Of a DNA stretch of 23,479 nt, positions 1 to 6,087 are shown piece after piece. The stretch's first letter is position 1. Every line of letters starts with the position of its first letter. Under the pieces are notes generated by a model, which was not told where the DNA came from, did not search any database, and was given only the letters and a program-made list of their open reading frames with translations. Both the position numbers and the translations under genes were made by a program. This DNA is from Gemmatimonadota bacterium (GTDB lineage: Bacteria; Gemmatimonadota; Gemmatimonadetes; Longimicrobiales; RSA9). Where the stretch lies: the NCBI GenBank assembly GCA_016207445.1, contig JACQPS010000286.1, forward strand, positions 1 to 23,479, read 5' to 3'.

Positions 1-4
1 CGAA

Positions 5-70
5 CGGCGGCACTCAAACGGCGGCACTCAAACGGCGGCACTCAAACGGCGGCACTCAAACGGCGGCACT
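5..70. repeat. 14-bp tandem repeat array A (CGGCACTC core)
   Basis: The unit CGGCGGCACTCAAA occurs in four perfect head-to-tail copies starting at 5, 19, 33 and 47. A fifth copy at 61 is partial and diverges after CGGCGGCACT. There are no spacers. The array touches the left window edge, so it may continue outside. Its core CGGCACTC is the reverse complement of the GAGTGCCG core of array B, so the two arrays are inverted variants of one repeat family with the same 14-bp period. It lies beyond the 3' end of purH, where I see no gene. Confidence 0.95.
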
Positions 71-94
71 TCGAACAGCGCCGGTTTGCCGATT

Positions 95-206
95 CTCGAG
101 TGCCGGTTCTCGAGTGCCGGTTCTCGAGTGCCGGTTCTCGAGTGCCGGTTCTTGAGTGCCGGTTCTCGAGTGCCGGTTTTCGTTGTGCCGAAGTTCTTGT
201 GCCGGT
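95..206. repeat. 14-bp tandem repeat array B (GAGTGCCG core), inverted relative to array A
   Basis: The unit CTCGAGTGCCGGTT occurs in six copies starting at 95, 109, 123, 137, 151 and 165. The copy at 151 has CTTGAG in place of CTCGAG. Two decayed units follow at about 179-206, with GTGCCG at 185 and 199, and another decayed unit may sit at 81-94. The linker between arrays A and B (71-94) includes TTCGAA. Because 14 is not a multiple of three, every reading frame through the array repeats as a 14-residue peptide, so open frames here are artefacts. The array ends about 15 bp beyond the purH stop codon and would be transcribed if purH has no terminator. Confidence 0.93.
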
Positions 207-220
207 ATTGGCAGTTTCCG

Positions 221-1816
221 TCAATGCCGAAACAGCCTCCTTCCCGTAAACACCATTGCAATTCCATGCCCGTCCGCCGCCTGAATCACCTCCTGGTCGC
301 GCATGGAGCCCCCGGGCTGGATCACCGCCGTGATACCGGCCTCGGCCGCGGCGTCGACGCCGTCGCGGAACGGGAAGAAGGCGTCGGACGCAAGCGCGGC
401 GCCCTTCAGGTCGAAGCCCTGATCGCGCGCCTTCATGACCGCCACACGCGAGGCGTCCACGCGGCTCATCTGGCCGGCACCGATCCCGACTGTCCGTTCC
501 TCCCGCGCCAGCACGATCGCGTTGGACTTGACCATCGCGGCGGCCCGCCAGGCGAAGCGCAGGTCCCGCCACTCCTCGCCTGACGGCTGCCGCTTCGTCA
601 CGACTCGCCACTCCTCCTCCGGGAATCGCAAGGGAAGCCGGCGCTGCACCAGCAGTCCGCCGCGCACGCGCTTGTAGTCCAGCTCGTCCTCGGCGGGAAC
701 GCTCACCGGCAAGAGGATCAGCCGGAGGTTCTTCTTTTTCTTCAGCACTTCGAGCGCATGCGCGTCGAAGTCGGGTGCGACCACGACCTCGAGGAAGGTG
801 TTGGCCATGGCCTCGGCCGCGCCGCCACTCACGCCCACCGTGAAGGCGACGACGCCGCCGAACGCCGACACGGGGTCCGCCTCCAGTGCGCGCCGGTACG
901 CGTCCGCCGCGTCCGCGCCGAGCGCGATGCCGCACGGCGTGGTGTGCTTCACGATCACGCACGCCGGCCGCTCGGCGCCGGCCCACGCCGCCGCCGCGGC
1001 GGCCGCCGCGTCGACGTCCAGCAAGTTGTTGAACGAGAGCTCCTTGCCGTGCAGCTGCTCGAGTGCCGGGAGCGACGCCCCGGGCGCCTCCGCTTCGGCG
1101 TAGAACGCCGCCGGCTGCTCCGGGTTCTCACCATAGCGCAGGTCCTGAACCTTCGAGAGGCGTAGCGCGAGCTCCTCCGGAAATGGATGCGCAACGCTCG
1201 GCGTGAACGACCGCGGCAACTCCGACTCCGCCGCGCCCGCTGCGAGCCGCGCCGCGAGGTAGGTGGCGATGGCGGCATCGTACGCGGTGGTATGCGCGAA
1301 GATCTTGTGCGCCAGGTGCAGGCGCAGCGCAGCGTCCACCGCGCCGTGTCGCAGCGCGTCCAGCACGCGCGCGTAATCCGCAGGGTCGACCAGCGCCAGC
1401 ACGCCGGCGTGGTTCTTCGCGGCGGCGCGCAGCATGGCGGGCCCACCGATGTCGACCTGCTCCATGGCCACAGGGATCGCCACGCCCGCGGCGGCGGCCT
1501 CGGCGAACGGGTACAGGTTGCATGCGACCAGATCGATGGTGCCGTACGCGTGTTGCCGCAGCGCCGCGAGATCGTCCTGCCGGTCGCGCCGCGCGAGCAG
1601 GCCGGCGTGGATCGCGGGGTGCAGCGTTTTCACGCGACCCTCCATCATCTCCGGGTGGCCCGTCACCTCGCCGACATCGCGCACCGCGATGCCGCCCTTG
1701 CGCAGCGCTCTGGCCGTGCCGCCGGTCGAGAGGACCTCCCAGCCCAGCTCGACGAGCCCGCGTGCGAGCTCCACAATGCCCGCCTTGTCCGAAACGCTCA
1801 GCAGCGCTCGTGGCAT
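221..1816 (-). CDS. purH: Bifunctional AICAR formyltransferase / IMP cyclohydrolase
   Basis: This enzyme catalyses the last two steps of de novo IMP synthesis in the cytoplasm: formylation of AICAR using 10-formyl-THF, then cyclisation to IMP. The 531-residue length fits the family. The N-terminal MGS-like cyclohydrolase domain (about residues 1-145) begins ALLSVSDKAGIVELA and contains the STGGTA and EVTGHPEMMEGRVKTLHP motifs. The transformylase domain contains KVQDLRYGENPEQ, FNNLLDVDAA and the catalytic KHTTPCG segment, and ends in FTGRRLFRH, close to the usual family C-terminus. The ATG start is preceded by a strong GGGGAGG very close to it. The gene lies 36 bp downstream of purN and is probably the last gene of an MBL-purN-purH transcript. 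Downstream there are only the 14-bp repeat arrays and no obvious U-tract terminator. Confidence 0.98.
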   Translation of the reverse strand: MPRALLSVSDKAGIVELARGLVELGWEVLSTGGTARALRKGGIAVRDVGEVTGHPEMMEGRVKTLHPAIHAGLLARRDRQDDLAALRQHAYGTIDLVACNLYPFAEAAAAGVAIPVAMEQVDIGGPAMLRAAAKNHAGVLALVDPADYARVLDALRHGAVDAALRLHLAHKIFAHTTAYDAAIATYLAARLAAGAAESELPRSFTPSVAHPFPEELALRLSKVQDLRYGENPEQPAAFYAEAEAPGASLPALEQLHGKELSFNNLLDVDAAAAAAAAWAGAERPACVIVKHTTPCGIALGADAADAYRRALEADPVSAFGGVVAFTVGVSGGAAEAMANTFLEVVVAPDFDAHALEVLKKKKNLRLILLPVSVPAEDELDYKRVRGGLLVQRRLPLRFPEEEWRVVTKRQPSGEEWRDLRFAWRAAAMVKSNAIVLAREERTVGIGAGQMSRVDASRVAVMKARDQGFDLKGAALASDAFFPFRDGVDAAAEAGITAVIQPGGSMRDQEVIQAADGHGIAMVFTGRRLFRH

Positions 1817-1852
1817 ATCCTCCCCTTCACGATCGGCGAGCCCCAGCGGCGC

Positions 1853-2566
1853 CTACGAGATGCCCAGCGTCTTGCGCACATCGCTGACCGCTGGCGGCTC
1901 CCAGCGGGCCAGTCGGAATCCCGCCGGCTCGCGCAACCGCAACGACGGCACCGGCTCCCCACGCGCCAGCGCGCGCGCGAGCGCCTCCACCGCCGGCGCA
2001 TAGATCCGGTGCTCGACCTCGAGCACGCGCGCGGCCAGCGTCTCGGGCGCATCGGAAGCAAGCACGGGCACCGGCCATTGCAGCAGGATCGGGCCAGTGT
2101 CGTATTGCTCATCCACCATGTGTACGCTGGCCCCGCTCACGGTGCACCCCGCCGCGAGCACGGCGGCGTGCACGCGCAACCCGTACATGCCCTGCCCGCC
2201 GAACGCGGGCAGCAGCGCGGGATGAACGTTCACCACGCGCCCGCGATAGCGGGCCACGACCGCGGCGGGGATGCGCCGGAGATAGCCGGCGAGCGCTACC
2301 AGCTCGACGCCGGCCGCCTGGAACGCCTCGATCGTGTCGTGGACGACGTCGTCCTCCGCGCGCCCGCCCACCGGGATCACCCGCTCGGGCACGCCCGTGC
2401 GCCGGGCGCGCTCGAGCGCGCCCGCGTCCGCGCGATCACTCACGACCAGCGCGACGCGCGCCGCGTCCTGCACTCCCTCCGGTCCTTTGCCGCCGTTGAA
2501 GTAATCGAGCAGCGTCTGCAGGTTCGTGCCGCCCCCCGAGGCCAGCACGGCGATGCGCGCGCTCAC
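1853..2566 (-). CDS. purN: Phosphoribosylglycinamide formyltransferase
   Basis: PurN transfers a formyl group from 10-formyl-THF to GAR in purine synthesis. The frame stays open far upstream, but homology starts at a GTG codon at 2566, giving 237 residues. The N-terminus carries the VLASGGGTNLQ phosphate-binding loop. The catalytic set is visible as N113 and H115 in VVNVHPALLP and D156 in EQYDTGPI. The GTG overlaps the TGA of the upstream MBL gene in a GTGA tetranucleotide, which supports both the start choice and translational coupling. The protein is somewhat longer than the usual 190-220 residues because of a C-terminal tail after the catalytic domain (PVPSLRLREPAGF onward). It sits directly upstream of purH, the other folate-dependent formyltransferase of the pathway. 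Confidence 0.96.
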   Translation of the reverse strand: MSARIAVLASGGGTNLQTLLDYFNGGKGPEGVQDAARVALVVSDRADAGALERARRTGVPERVIPVGGRAEDDVVHDTIEAFQAAGVELVALAGYLRRIPAAVVARYRGRVVNVHPALLPAFGGQGMYGLRVHAAVLAAGCTVSGASVHMVDEQYDTGPILLQWPVPVLASDAPETLAARVLEVEHRIYAPAVEALARALARGEPVPSLRLREPAGFRLARWEPPAVSDVRKTLGIS

Positions 2567-3231
2567 GCCAGCCCGCCGCCGTACAGCGGCACGAGAAACG
2601 GATTGGAGACGCGCTCGTGCCCGACCGTGGTGGCCGGGCCGTGCCCGGGGTAGAGCGTGGTCTCGGCGGGCAGCGAGAGCACCTGCTCGCGGATCGAGCG
2701 CAGCAGCCGGCGGTGGTCGCCGCCCGGCAGGTCGGTGCGGCCGATGGAGCCCATGAAGACCACGTCCCCCACGAACGCCGCGCCCGCCGCCGCCGAGTAC
2801 AGGATCACGTGACCCGGCGAGTGGCCCGGGCAGTGTCGCACCTCCAGCATGCATTCGCCGAAGCGCACGAGCTGTCCATCCAGCAGCTCGTGGTCCGGTG
2901 CGGGCGGCGCCTCGACCCGGTAGCCGAACGTCGCGGCCTGATCGGCGGCGCGGTCGTAGAGCGGCCGGTCGTCCGGGTGGAGGTAGACGGGTGCGCGCAC
3001 GCGGCGCGCCAGCGCGCCCACACCCTCGATGTGGTCCACGTGCGCGTGCGTGAGCAGGATCGCCTCGAGCGCGGCGCCCAGTGCCACGAGGGCGTCGGCG
3101 AGGGCGGGCGCCTCCGCGCCCGGGTCCACGGCCACCGCAACATTGGTGGTCCGGCACACCGCCAGATAGGCGTTCTCGCCGAAACCGGCGGAAGTGAACG
3201 TACGGATTTCCAGGGGAGAGGCCGCGGTCAT
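2563..3231 (-). CDS. MBL-fold metallo-hydrolase (glyoxalase II-like)
   Basis: This is a 222-residue metallo-beta-lactamase-fold protein. The metal-binding signature THAHVDH gives H62, H64, D66 and H67. Further ligand motifs are HCPGHSPGH (H137), VGDVVF (D156) and PGHGP (H197). This order and the small size match the hydroxyacylglutathione hydrolase-like or persulfide dioxygenase-like group of small cytoplasmic MBL hydrolases. The substrate cannot be told from sequence. It is the first gene of the apparent purine cluster and its stop overlaps the purN GTG start. No clear Shine-Dalgarno or promoter is evident in the 62 bp upstream, which hold a perfect CATGCATG palindrome at about 3249-3256. 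Whether it has a role in purine metabolism or is merely co-transcribed is unknown. Confidence 0.92.
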   Translation of the reverse strand: MTAASPLEIRTFTSAGFGENAYLAVCRTTNVAVAVDPGAEAPALADALVALGAALEAILLTHAHVDHIEGVGALARRVRAPVYLHPDDRPLYDRAADQAATFGYRVEAPPAPDHELLDGQLVRFGECMLEVRHCPGHSPGHVILYSAAAGAAFVGDVVFMGSIGRTDLPGGDHRRLLRSIREQVLSLPAETTLYPGHGPATTVGHERVSNPFLVPLYGGGLA

Positions 3232-3293
3232 CGCGGCACCAAGCTATCATGCATGCGTGGATGCGGCTATGCCGACGCGTGTCCGAACGCCGC

Positions 3294-4472
3294 TCATGCT
3301 CCCCGCGCGCGCTCGCCGGGCAAATCCGCGCCCCGCCGGAACAGTCGGCCGGCCAGCGCGGGCGCGTGCCGCGTCGCCGCGGTCCCGGCCAGCGCGAGCA
3401 GCAACACGAGCAGGGCGATCAGCGGACGTGCCTGCTGGAACCCTGCCGCCGCCGCCACGCCCGCCAGCACGATGCTGAACTCGCCGCGCGGGATCAGGGT
3501 GACGCCCAGCGCGAAGGCGGCACGCCGGCTCAGCCCATCCGCGCGGCCGATCCACCAGCCCGCGCCGAGCTTGGTCGCCACGCCGAGCAGCGCCAGCGCC
3601 AGGGCCGGCAGCCACACCCCGGCAAACTCGCGCACGTCGATCGAGAGGCCAAAGGAGAGGAAGAAGAGCGCGGCAAAGAGGCCCTGCAACGGCGCGAACA
3701 GCGCCTCGATCCGTGGCTTGTGCCGAGTTTCGGCGAGCAACGTCCCAGCCAGGAACGCGCCGATCGCCTCGGACAAACCGCTCACCACCGCCACCCAGGC
3801 GAGCAGCAGGAGCGCGGCGGCAACCGCCAGCAGGAAGAGGTCGTCGTCCTCGGTACCGAGGAGACGGTCCAGGATCGGACGGCCGGCCACCGCCACGACC
3901 AGCGCGACGCCGAAGAAAGCAGCGGCGCGGCCCGCTCCCGCCAGGCCGCCGAGCAGGTCGCCGCCCGCGAAAACCACGCCCGAGAGGAGCGCGAGCAGCA
4001 GCGCGACCGCCAGGTCCTCGAAGACCAGAATGCCGAGCGCCGCCTCCGCCTCCGGGTTGGCGGTCCGGCGCAGCTCGATCAGCCCTCTGGCAATGATGGC
4101 ACTGGAGGAGACGTAGAACGCGCCGCCCAGCAGCGCCGCCCCCAGCGGGCCCCAGCCCAGCAGCAGGCCGGCAGCGAAGCCCACAGGATAACAGACGCCG
4201 AGGTCGCGCAGGCCATGCCCGAGCAGGCGGCGGCGCCCTGCCAAGAGCGCGCCCAGAGAGAACTCCAGCCCGACGAAGAACAGGAGCAGCACGACCCCGA
4301 GATCCGCGAAGACGTCGACGATCGCGGATTCAGCGAGCAGCGGGTGCAGCGCGAGGCCGAGGAGAATGAAGGCGGGGATCGCGGAGATGTGCAGCCAGCG
4401 AAAGATGAGCCCGCTCAGTGCGAGCGCGCCTAGCAGCAGCCCGCCCCCGAGCAGCAGGCGCGCCGGGTCCAC
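3294..4472 (-). CDS. khtU: CPA2-family cation:proton antiporter, KhtU-like
   Basis: This is an inner-membrane K+(or Na+)/H+ antiporter of the monovalent cation:proton antiporter-2 family. It has 392 residues, almost entirely hydrophobic, with about a dozen likely membrane segments. Recognisable family motifs are VVLLLFFVGLEFSL, SSSAIIARGLIELRR followed by ANPEAEAALGILVFEDLAVA, and the late LIPRGEFSIVLAG segment. There is no cytoplasmic RCK/TrkA-N tail like that of KefB or KefC. That job falls to the separate KhtT-like protein encoded immediately upstream with a 4-bp gap. The start is a GTG at 4472; an ATG at 4477 is out of frame. Gene order and separate regulator match the KhtTU system known from Bacillus. 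Ion specificity is inferred. Confidence 0.93.
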   Translation of the reverse strand: MDPARLLLGGGLLLGALALSGLIFRWLHISAIPAFILLGLALHPLLAESAIVDVFADLGVVLLLFFVGLEFSLGALLAGRRRLLGHGLRDLGVCYPVGFAAGLLLGWGPLGAALLGGAFYVSSSAIIARGLIELRRTANPEAEAALGILVFEDLAVALLLALLSGVVFAGGDLLGGLAGAGRAAAFFGVALVVAVAGRPILDRLLGTEDDDLFLLAVAAALLLLAWVAVVSGLSEAIGAFLAGTLLAETRHKPRIEALFAPLQGLFAALFFLSFGLSIDVREFAGVWLPALALALLGVATKLGAGWWIGRADGLSRRAAFALGVTLIPRGEFSIVLAGVAAAAGFQQARPLIALLVLLLALAGTAATRHAPALAGRLFRRGADLPGERARGA

Positions 4473-4476
4473 CGCA

Positions 4477-4962
4477 TCAGCTCTCCCCTCGCGCCAGCGC
4501 GAGGAACCGGCGGACCTGCTCCTGGGAGCCGACGATGACCAGCGTGTCGCCCGGCGCCAGCTTCTCCTCCGGCTCCGGGTTCGGGATGGCGGCGCCGCCG
4601 CGCAGCACGGCGATCACGCTCGCACCGGTCCGCTTGCGCAGCTCGAGATCGCTGATGGTCTCGCCCGCGAGCGGCGAGTCCGGCCCGACCCTCACCCATT
4701 CCATGGAGAGCTGCTCGAGGATCATGTCGACGGAGCCGAGCGCCGCCGGCTGGAAGTAGCCGCCGCCCAGGATGGCGCCGATCTTCCTCGCTTCCTCGTC
4801 CTCCAGCCGCACGGCATGGAACGGGAAGTCCTCGCCGCGCCGGAAGTGGTAGAGCTCGCGCGCACCCGTGTTGTGGATGATGATCGTGAGGCGGTCCCCT
4901 TCCTGCGTGAGGATCGCGAACTTCTTGCCCACGCCGGGCAGGTCGACCTCGCGTACCTCCAT
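4477..4962 (-). CDS. khtT: Cation:proton antiporter regulatory subunit, KhtT-like (RCK_C domain)
   Basis: This is a cytoplasmic regulatory partner of the adjacent antiporter, of 161 residues. The N-terminus (EVREVDLPGVGKKFAIL and LTIIIHNTGARELYHF) closely resembles Bacillus KhtT. The middle carries ARKIGAILGGGYFQP. The C-terminal half is a TrkA-C/RCK_C ligand-binding domain with the SPLAGETISDLELRKRTGASV, EEKLAPGDTLVIVGS and final QVRRFLAL elements. KhtT family members sense small ligands such as nucleotides or pH to gate KhtU; that is family knowledge. I chose the ATG at 4962, where homology begins, preceded by GGAGG at 5 nt spacing. A longer frame from 5013 would run through the upstream hairpin and is rejected. 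The gene begins immediately after a terminator-like hairpin. Confidence 0.94.
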   Translation of the reverse strand: MEVREVDLPGVGKKFAILTQEGDRLTIIIHNTGARELYHFRRGEDFPFHAVRLEDEEARKIGAILGGGYFQPAALGSVDMILEQLSMEWVRVGPDSPLAGETISDLELRKRTGASVIAVLRGGAAIPNPEPEEKLAPGDTLVIVGSQEQVRRFLALARGES

Positions 4963-4974
4963 AGCGGCCTCCGC

Positions 4975-5009
4975 AAAAGAGGAGGGCCCGCGAGTCGTCC
5001 CGCGGGCCC
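4975..5009 (-). terminator. Rho-independent terminator-like hairpin between the IscA-family gene and khtT
   Basis: On the minus strand a perfect 9-bp stem GGGCCCGCG/CGCGGGCCC (arms at 5001-5009 and 4984-4992, 8-nt loop) is followed by a T-rich run TCCTCTTTT. It starts 28 bp after the IscA-family stop codon, so it would end that transcript. The T-run sits only 2 nt before the khtT ribosome binding site (4968-4972), leaving no room for a promoter between hairpin and khtT. It could therefore act as a partial terminator or attenuator that lets a fraction of transcripts into khtTU. Confidence 0.7.
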
Positions 5010-5036
5010 CCACGCATCACGCCGGGCGGATGCCCC

Positions 5037-5366
5037 TCATGCAGTGAACGAGCTGCCGCAGCCGCAGCCGCCGGTCGCGTTCGGATTCTTGAAGGTGAAG
5101 CCCGCGCCCATCATGCTGGTGACGTAGTCGATCTCGACGCCCTGCAGATACTGCGCGCTGAACGGATCGATGAAGACGCGCAGGCCGTTGACCTCTTGCA
5201 CCTCGTCGTCGTCCTGCGACTCGTCCTCGATGTTCAGGCCGTACTGGAAGCCCGAGCAGCCGCCGGGCAAGACCGCGACGCGCAGTCCGGCGCTCGTCGT
5301 GGCGCCCTGCTCGCGCATGAACTTCTGGACCTCGGCAACCGCGGTGGGCGTGACCGTGATGGTCAT
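5037..5366 (-). CDS. Iron-sulfur cluster assembly accessory protein (IscA/ErpA/SufA family)
   Basis: This is an A-type carrier that receives and delivers Fe-S clusters to apo-enzymes in the cytoplasm. The 109-residue length is typical. The three conserved cysteines are present: C37 in LPGGCSGFQY, and C101 and C103 in the C-terminal GGCGCGSSF. The family phrase FKNPNATGGCGCG is intact. Subfamily (ErpA, IscA or SufA) cannot be decided from this alone and no isc or suf genes flank it, so I give no symbol. The ATG is preceded by a strong GGAGGAGGAG. A near-consensus promoter lies upstream and a terminator-like hairpin follows, so it is probably mainly monocistronic. Confidence 0.97.
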   Translation of the reverse strand: MTITVTPTAVAEVQKFMREQGATTSAGLRVAVLPGGCSGFQYGLNIEDESQDDDEVQEVNGLRVFIDPFSAQYLQGVEIDYVTSMMGAGFTFKNPNATGGCGCGSSFTA

Positions 5367-5450
5367 CGACTCCTCCTCCTCGTCGTGCTGCGTGGTTCGT
5401 GTCGGTTGCGCCGGTTGTTACCCGCGGAACGCGCGCAGGTTTCGGGCCCA

Positions 5451-5479
5451 ACCATACCAGAAATGTCCAGGAGTGTCAA
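5451..5479 (-). promoter_or_regulatory. Sigma-70-type promoter for the IscA-family gene
   Basis: Reading the minus strand, a perfect TTGACA (-35, at 5474-5479) is followed by exactly 17 bp and TATGGT (-10, at 5451-5456). This is close to the consensus and stands out in this GC-rich sequence. It points toward the gene at 5037-5366, with a predicted 5' leader of roughly 75-80 nt. The -35 box overlaps the stop codon of the upstream phosphatase gene (TGA at 5476-5478). Confidence 0.8.
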
Positions 5480-6087
5480 GCCTCCCCGGCGGGGGGCGCG
5501 AGCCGTCCGCTCCGGCTTTTTTCGGCAACTTTTCCGGCCAGCACGAGATCGGCCGCCTCGCTCAGGTCCGCGGCGACGGCCACGCCCGGCGGGACGCGGG
5601 CCTCGGTATCGCCGTATCCGGTGCGCACGAGAATGCCGCAGCCGCCCAGTCTCTCCGCAGGGGCGACGTCGTCCAGGCGATCGCCTATGAAGACCGAGCC
5701 CGCCAGGTCGAGGCCGAGCTCGCGGGCGGCGCGCAGGTGAAGGGCGGTGCCGGGCTTGCGGCAGGCGCACGGGCCGGTGAAGTCGGGGTGGTGCGGGCAA
5801 TGATAGGCGCCATCGAGGCGGACCCCCGCGGCGGCAAGCAGCTCGTCGAGTCGGCGCTGGGTGGCCTCGTAGTCGCGCGGGCCGAAGAGCCCACGCGCGA
5901 TGCCCGACTGGTTCGTGACGAGCACGAGCGCGTAACCCCCGTCGGCCAGCGCGCGCAGCGCCGGCGCAGCGCCGGGAATCAGCTCGACCCCGGCGGGGTC
6001 GGCCAGGTACGTCTTTTCGACGATGATCGTGCCGTCGCGGTCCAGGAAGGCCGCGGGCCGGCCGCCCGGCGCCTCACTCCGCGGCAT
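5476..6087 (-). CDS. gmhB: HAD-IIIA phosphatase, D-glycero-D-manno-heptose-1,7-bisphosphate 7-phosphatase-like
   Basis: GmhB removes the C7 phosphate during ADP-heptose synthesis for lipopolysaccharide. The 203-residue protein has the HAD motif I FLDRDGT (nucleophile D16, D18), motif II VTNQSG (58-62), the basic RKP (R110, K111) and motif IV GDRLDD (D136). The characteristic zinc-binding residues of the GmhB group are present as C97, H99, C107 and C109 in CPH and CAC clusters. The ATG at 6087 lies inside the 3' end of selA, a 14-bp overlap implying coupling. No other heptose genes are nearby, so a related sugar-bisphosphate substrate or the histidinol-phosphate relatives remain possible. The C-terminus contains the -35 box of the next promoter. 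Confidence 0.88.
   Translation of the reverse strand: MPRSEAPGGRPAAFLDRDGTIIVEKTYLADPAGVELIPGAAPALRALADGGYALVLVTNQSGIARGLFGPRDYEATQRRLDELLAAAGVRLDGAYHCPHHPDFTGPCACRKPGTALHLRAARELGLDLAGSVFIGDRLDDVAPAERLGGCGILVRTGYGDTEARVPPGVAVAADLSEAADLVLAGKVAEKSRSGRLAPPAGEA

Noticed and set aside
5..206. CRISPR array
   Set aside because: The 14-bp units are directly adjacent with no unique spacers, and no cas genes are near.
28..986. Minus-strand open frames through the left-edge repeats, with a 14-residue periodic peptide
   Set aside because: A 14-bp repeat gives open periodic frames in any register. The frames begin out of frame inside purH and resemble no known protein.
1853..3250. Single 465-residue protein covering purN and its upstream region
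   Set aside because: Only the part from the GTG at 2566 is PurN-like; the upstream part is the MBL gene read in another frame.
2617..4433. Long plus-strand frames opposite the MBL and khtU genes
   Set aside because: They are Ala/Arg/Gln-rich antisense shadows, whereas the minus strand encodes recognised proteins with conserved motifs.
4963..5013. Earlier ATG for the KhtT-like gene
   Set aside because: It would translate through the terminator-like hairpin; homology and a good Shine-Dalgarno both point to 4962.
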